A DNA stretch of 64,000 nucleotides from Thiosocius sp963736445 (GTDB taxonomy: Bacteria; Pseudomonadota; Gammaproteobacteria; Chromatiales; Chromatiaceae). Numbering within the stretch: position 1 is the stretch's first letter; every line of letters starts with the position of its first letter. A model generated the notes under the pieces. It saw only the letters and a list, made by a program, of their open reading frames with translations. It had not been told where the DNA came from and searched no databases. The stretch covers positions 124,001 through 188,000 of the forward strand of contig CAVTOY010000001.1 of NCBI GenBank assembly GCA_963736445.1, given 5' to 3'. Below, piece after piece: positions 61,944 to 64,000 of this stretch. Made by a program: the position numbers and the translations under genes.

Positions 61944-62424
61944 CAGTGGCTATTCGAGGGGCCCTTGGCCCGTGTTTCACCGGGCTTTGCGGCGGCCCGG
62001 GCCTCGTAATCAGCGGCCGTGTCGGCGGCCGAGAGGGATCTTAAAGTCACCAATCACGCGCCATGCTGGGGCAGCCATCGGCCGAATCGGATCCAGATGC
62101 CTGAGAAAATGCCTTTCATTGCCACTTTTGTGAAGGGCCTTCTTCTCCGGCCTGGCGCTGCGTCAAGGTTTCTTTGGCGCCGAATATTCGCCATTTACCC
62201 GCGCGGGATTTCTGCGAGAATCAAATCAGCCGAATCGCAAAGTACCCGTTGTTAGGGTATGATTTGCAAAGAAAAATCAAGGCGAACAGTGACTTGTTCG
62301 GGCGCTTTGGGATCAAAAGCGGGTATAACAAACCATCCGTTTTTTCAGCGCACCGACACCGCCTCCATGCGGATGGGCACCGGCGACCTTGAACTAAAAC
62401 GACAAGTGCCGAAAACAATAAACA
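61944..62424. other. 481-bp intergenic region between divergent genes, no gene
   Basis: This gap separates the small membrane-protein gene (minus) from the histidine kinase (plus). The right half is less GC-rich than its surroundings and carries possible -10 boxes TATGAT (about 62259) and TATAAC (about 62324), without good -35 partners. Short ORFs here have no ribosome-binding site or domain. The promoter of the kinase operon is expected here. Confidence 0.5.
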
Positions 62425-63561
62425 GTGAACGCCGCAATTCACGTTCTCTTCGTTAGCGCCTCTGTGTCTGATGAGACGGTGCTGACCACCTTGCTCGCCC
62501 GGGAGCAGATTGGCGAGGGCGTCAAGCTGTCGGCCGCAGCATCGGCTCAGGCCTTCTACGATGCCCTCTACTCTGAACGGAGCTACCAGATTATCGTGGT
62601 TGATGACCGCCACGCGTGGTCGGATTGGCCGGGGATCATCGCGACCTGCGCCAAAAATCAGCCTGATGCACTGTTGGCACTGCTGTCCAGCGCCGAGCGG
62701 CCGCAGGAATCGGCCCTGAGCCAGGGGGTGGCGGCGGTCTACCCTCGCAACAGTGCCGGTCTGATTGCGCTGACGAAGCTGGTCGAAAAACTCGCCGCGC
62801 AGGAGCGCAGCTTCAGTCTGCGACAGGAGGCCGAGGCGACCGACGAAGCAGAAGAGGCCGCTGAAGAAGAACGCGGAAAGCTAGTCTATGCGGTGTCGCA
62901 TGACCTGCAGGATCCATTGCAGCTGGCGCGTCGCTACGCAGACATCCTCGACGAAGACTTCGAGGATTCGTTGGGCGAATCGGGTGCCAAGGTGCTTGAA
63001 CACCTGAAGTTCAATCTGGGCCGCACCCAGGAGATGCTCGACGAACTGCTCGAGTATTCTCGCCTGCAGTATTCGCGCCCCGAAAAAGAGCCGGTCGATT
63101 TCAACGACCTGTTGGATGAGGTTATCGCGCTGTACAAAATCACCCTGGATGAGATCGGCGGTTCCATCGTCCGGCAGCAAAGCCTGCCCACCCTGGTGGT
63201 GGACCGTCGACAGTTCCTGCGTGTATTCCAGAATCTGATCGGCAACGCCATCAAGTTTCGCAGTGACCGCCCTCTGCATATTGCGGTGCGTGCTCAGCGC
63301 GTGCGCAATGAATGGCGCATCGGCATCAAGGACAACGGCATCGGCATCTCTGAGGAGGATGCAGGCCGGATATTTAATATGTTTGAAAGAGGCAGCGCGG
63401 CAGCGGACTATCCGGGCACCGGCATGGGACTTGCAATCTGCAAGCGCATCGTGCAAAACCACGGCGGGAAGATCTGGGTGCGTTCCTCCTTCGGTAGCGG
63501 CAGTGTGTTCATATTCTCGGTACCACAGGCGGATAACGCGGCCGAGGAACTAATCAAATAA
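62425..63561 (+). CDS. sensor histidine kinase with N-terminal receiver-like domain
   Basis: This 378-residue soluble kinase starts at a GTG. Residues 1-125 resemble a receiver fold (HVLFVSASVSDETVLTTLL, YQIIVVDDRHAW with D60/D61, ALLALLSSAERPQ) but lack a clear acidic pocket at strand 1, so it may be a pseudo-receiver. A Glu/Ala-rich coiled coil (130-150) leads to HisKA with H159 in YAVSHDLQDPLQL. HATPase has the N box FQNLIGNAIKFRS, then GIKDNGIGISEEDAGRIFNM and GTGMGLAICKRIVQNHGG. A response regulator gene follows 35 bases later. Confidence 0.92.
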   Translation: MNAAIHVLFVSASVSDETVLTTLLAREQIGEGVKLSAAASAQAFYDALYSERSYQIIVVDDRHAWSDWPGIIATCAKNQPDALLALLSSAERPQESALSQGVAAVYPRNSAGLIALTKLVEKLAAQERSFSLRQEAEATDEAEEAAEEERGKLVYAVSHDLQDPLQLARRYADILDEDFEDSLGESGAKVLEHLKFNLGRTQEMLDELLEYSRLQYSRPEKEPVDFNDLLDEVIALYKITLDEIGGSIVRQQSLPTLVVDRRQFLRVFQNLIGNAIKFRSDRPLHIAVRAQRVRNEWRIGIKDNGIGISEEDAGRIFNMFERGSAAADYPGTGMGLAICKRIVQNHGGKIWVRSSFGSGSVFIFSVPQADNAAEELIK

Positions 63562-63596
63562 CAATCAGGTCCGGCAGGCGATGTCGAAAGGTTTAG

Positions 63597-64000
63597 ATGA
63601 ACGGCGAGAGTATTGACATCCTTCTGGCGGAAGATAACCCGCAGGAAGCGGAAATCGTTCGTCTTTACTTGGCTAAGCGGTATTCGCATAAATACACCAT
63701 TCGGCATGTCCGCAGCATCAGCGGCGCACTGACGGAGCTGGACGCAGGGCCACTGCCCAACGTGATCCTGCTCGATCTGCATCTGCCCGATACGCAAGGG
63801 CTAGACGGTTTTAAGCACGTGGCCGCGGCGGCCCCCGGTATACCGATCATCATCCTAACCAATTTCAACGAAGAGAGCATCGCGGCCAGGGCGGTGCGCA
63901 ATGGGGCGCAGGACTATCTCATCAAGCGTGAGGTGAATGCCGCGCTATTGCATCGCGCGATCCTGTATGCAATCGAGCGACAGCGTTCAGAAAGTGCGTT
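63597..64000 (+). CDS. response regulator, C-terminus cut by window edge
   Basis: The visible 134 residues begin MNGESIDILLAEDNPQEAEI. They form a complete receiver domain: acidic pair at residues 12-13, phospho-acceptor D60 in VILLDLHLPDTQG, and the conserved Lys K110 in AQDYLIKREV. The reading frame remains open at the window edge (YAIERQRSESA), so an output domain, for example PAS, GGDEF/EAL or a kinase, may follow. It pairs with the histidine kinase just upstream. Confidence 0.88.
   Translation, partial: MNGESIDILLAEDNPQEAEIVRLYLAKRYSHKYTIRHVRSISGALTELDAGPLPNVILLDLHLPDTQGLDGFKHVAAAAPGIPIIILTNFNEESIAARAVRNGAQDYLIKREVNAALLHRAILYAIERQRSESA

Overview
The window is a GC-rich, gene-dense bacterial chromosome segment with no rRNA, tRNA, phage or CRISPR locus that I can see. 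The gene families point to a gammaproteobacterium: a PilG/H/I/J/L twitching-type chemosensory cluster beside gshB, and znuACB-zur, rsmE, srkA, typA and a hisBHAF-hisE-tatABC string. A tkt-gap-pgk-pyk-fba run of the kind found in autotrophs narrows this to something like a sulfur-oxidising Chromatiales-type organism. That lineage call is inference; the gene families are read directly from the sequence.

Layout. 1-12.3 kb: the 5' part of gshB (minus strand), a stretch with no supported gene, two exported proteins (one rhodanese-like), then the Pil-Chp signalling operon pilG-pilH-pilI-pilJ-pilL(chpA)-cheW. 12.3-18.1 kb: rsmE, metF, ahcY and metK on the minus strand, interrupted by a plus-strand DUF2189 membrane protein. 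A clear S-adenosylhomocysteine (SAH) riboswitch precedes ahcY, so this is an activated-methyl-cycle neighbourhood. 18.2-26.3 kb: a redoxin, then tkt, gap, pgk, pyk and fba, closed by a strong intrinsic terminator. 26.3-37.7 kb: a mixed housekeeping stretch with a tandem universal stress protein, a CPCC zinc-ribbon protein, srkA, a glutaredoxin, purC, an orphan MbcA/ParS-like protein, a lone chemoreceptor, a Sel1-repeat protein, typA and pip. 37.7-46.2 kb: a PilZ protein and a DUF1631 protein on the minus strand, then dtd, hisB-H-A-F, hisE and tatABC. 46.4-50.9 kb: an exported DUF255 thioredoxin-fold protein, a decayed pseudogene, a HugZ-like protein and a secreted beta-helix protein. 51.0-54.4 kb: a minus-strand phosphosignalling operon, FHA -> Ser/Thr kinase -> PP2C phosphatase. 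54.7-60.4 kb: a tightly packed seven-gene minus-strand zinc operon (znuA-znuC-znuB-zur-DUF2796-ABC ATPase-FtsX-type permease) behind a Zur-box-like palindrome. 60.5-64 kb: apbE with a small membrane protein, then a histidine kinase and the start of its response regulator.

The most unusual signal is a family of non-coding dispersed repeats. Their ends are imperfect inverted repeats of the form CTAGCCTGCAAATCTCACC, starting with CTAG or a near match. There are at least three copies of a ~175-185 bp type (27702-27886, 43829-44012, 46204-46378), two copies of a 263 bp type (15694-15956, 27883-28145) and several 30-64 bp remnants. They sit in intergenic gaps and repeatedly supply the stop codon of a neighbouring gene (hisF, srkA, the DUF255 gene, the ABC permease, znuC). 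In one case a copy supplies the only plausible start codon, that of the DUF255 gene. One copy occupies the slot between hisF and hisE where hisI often lies, and hisI is absent from the window.
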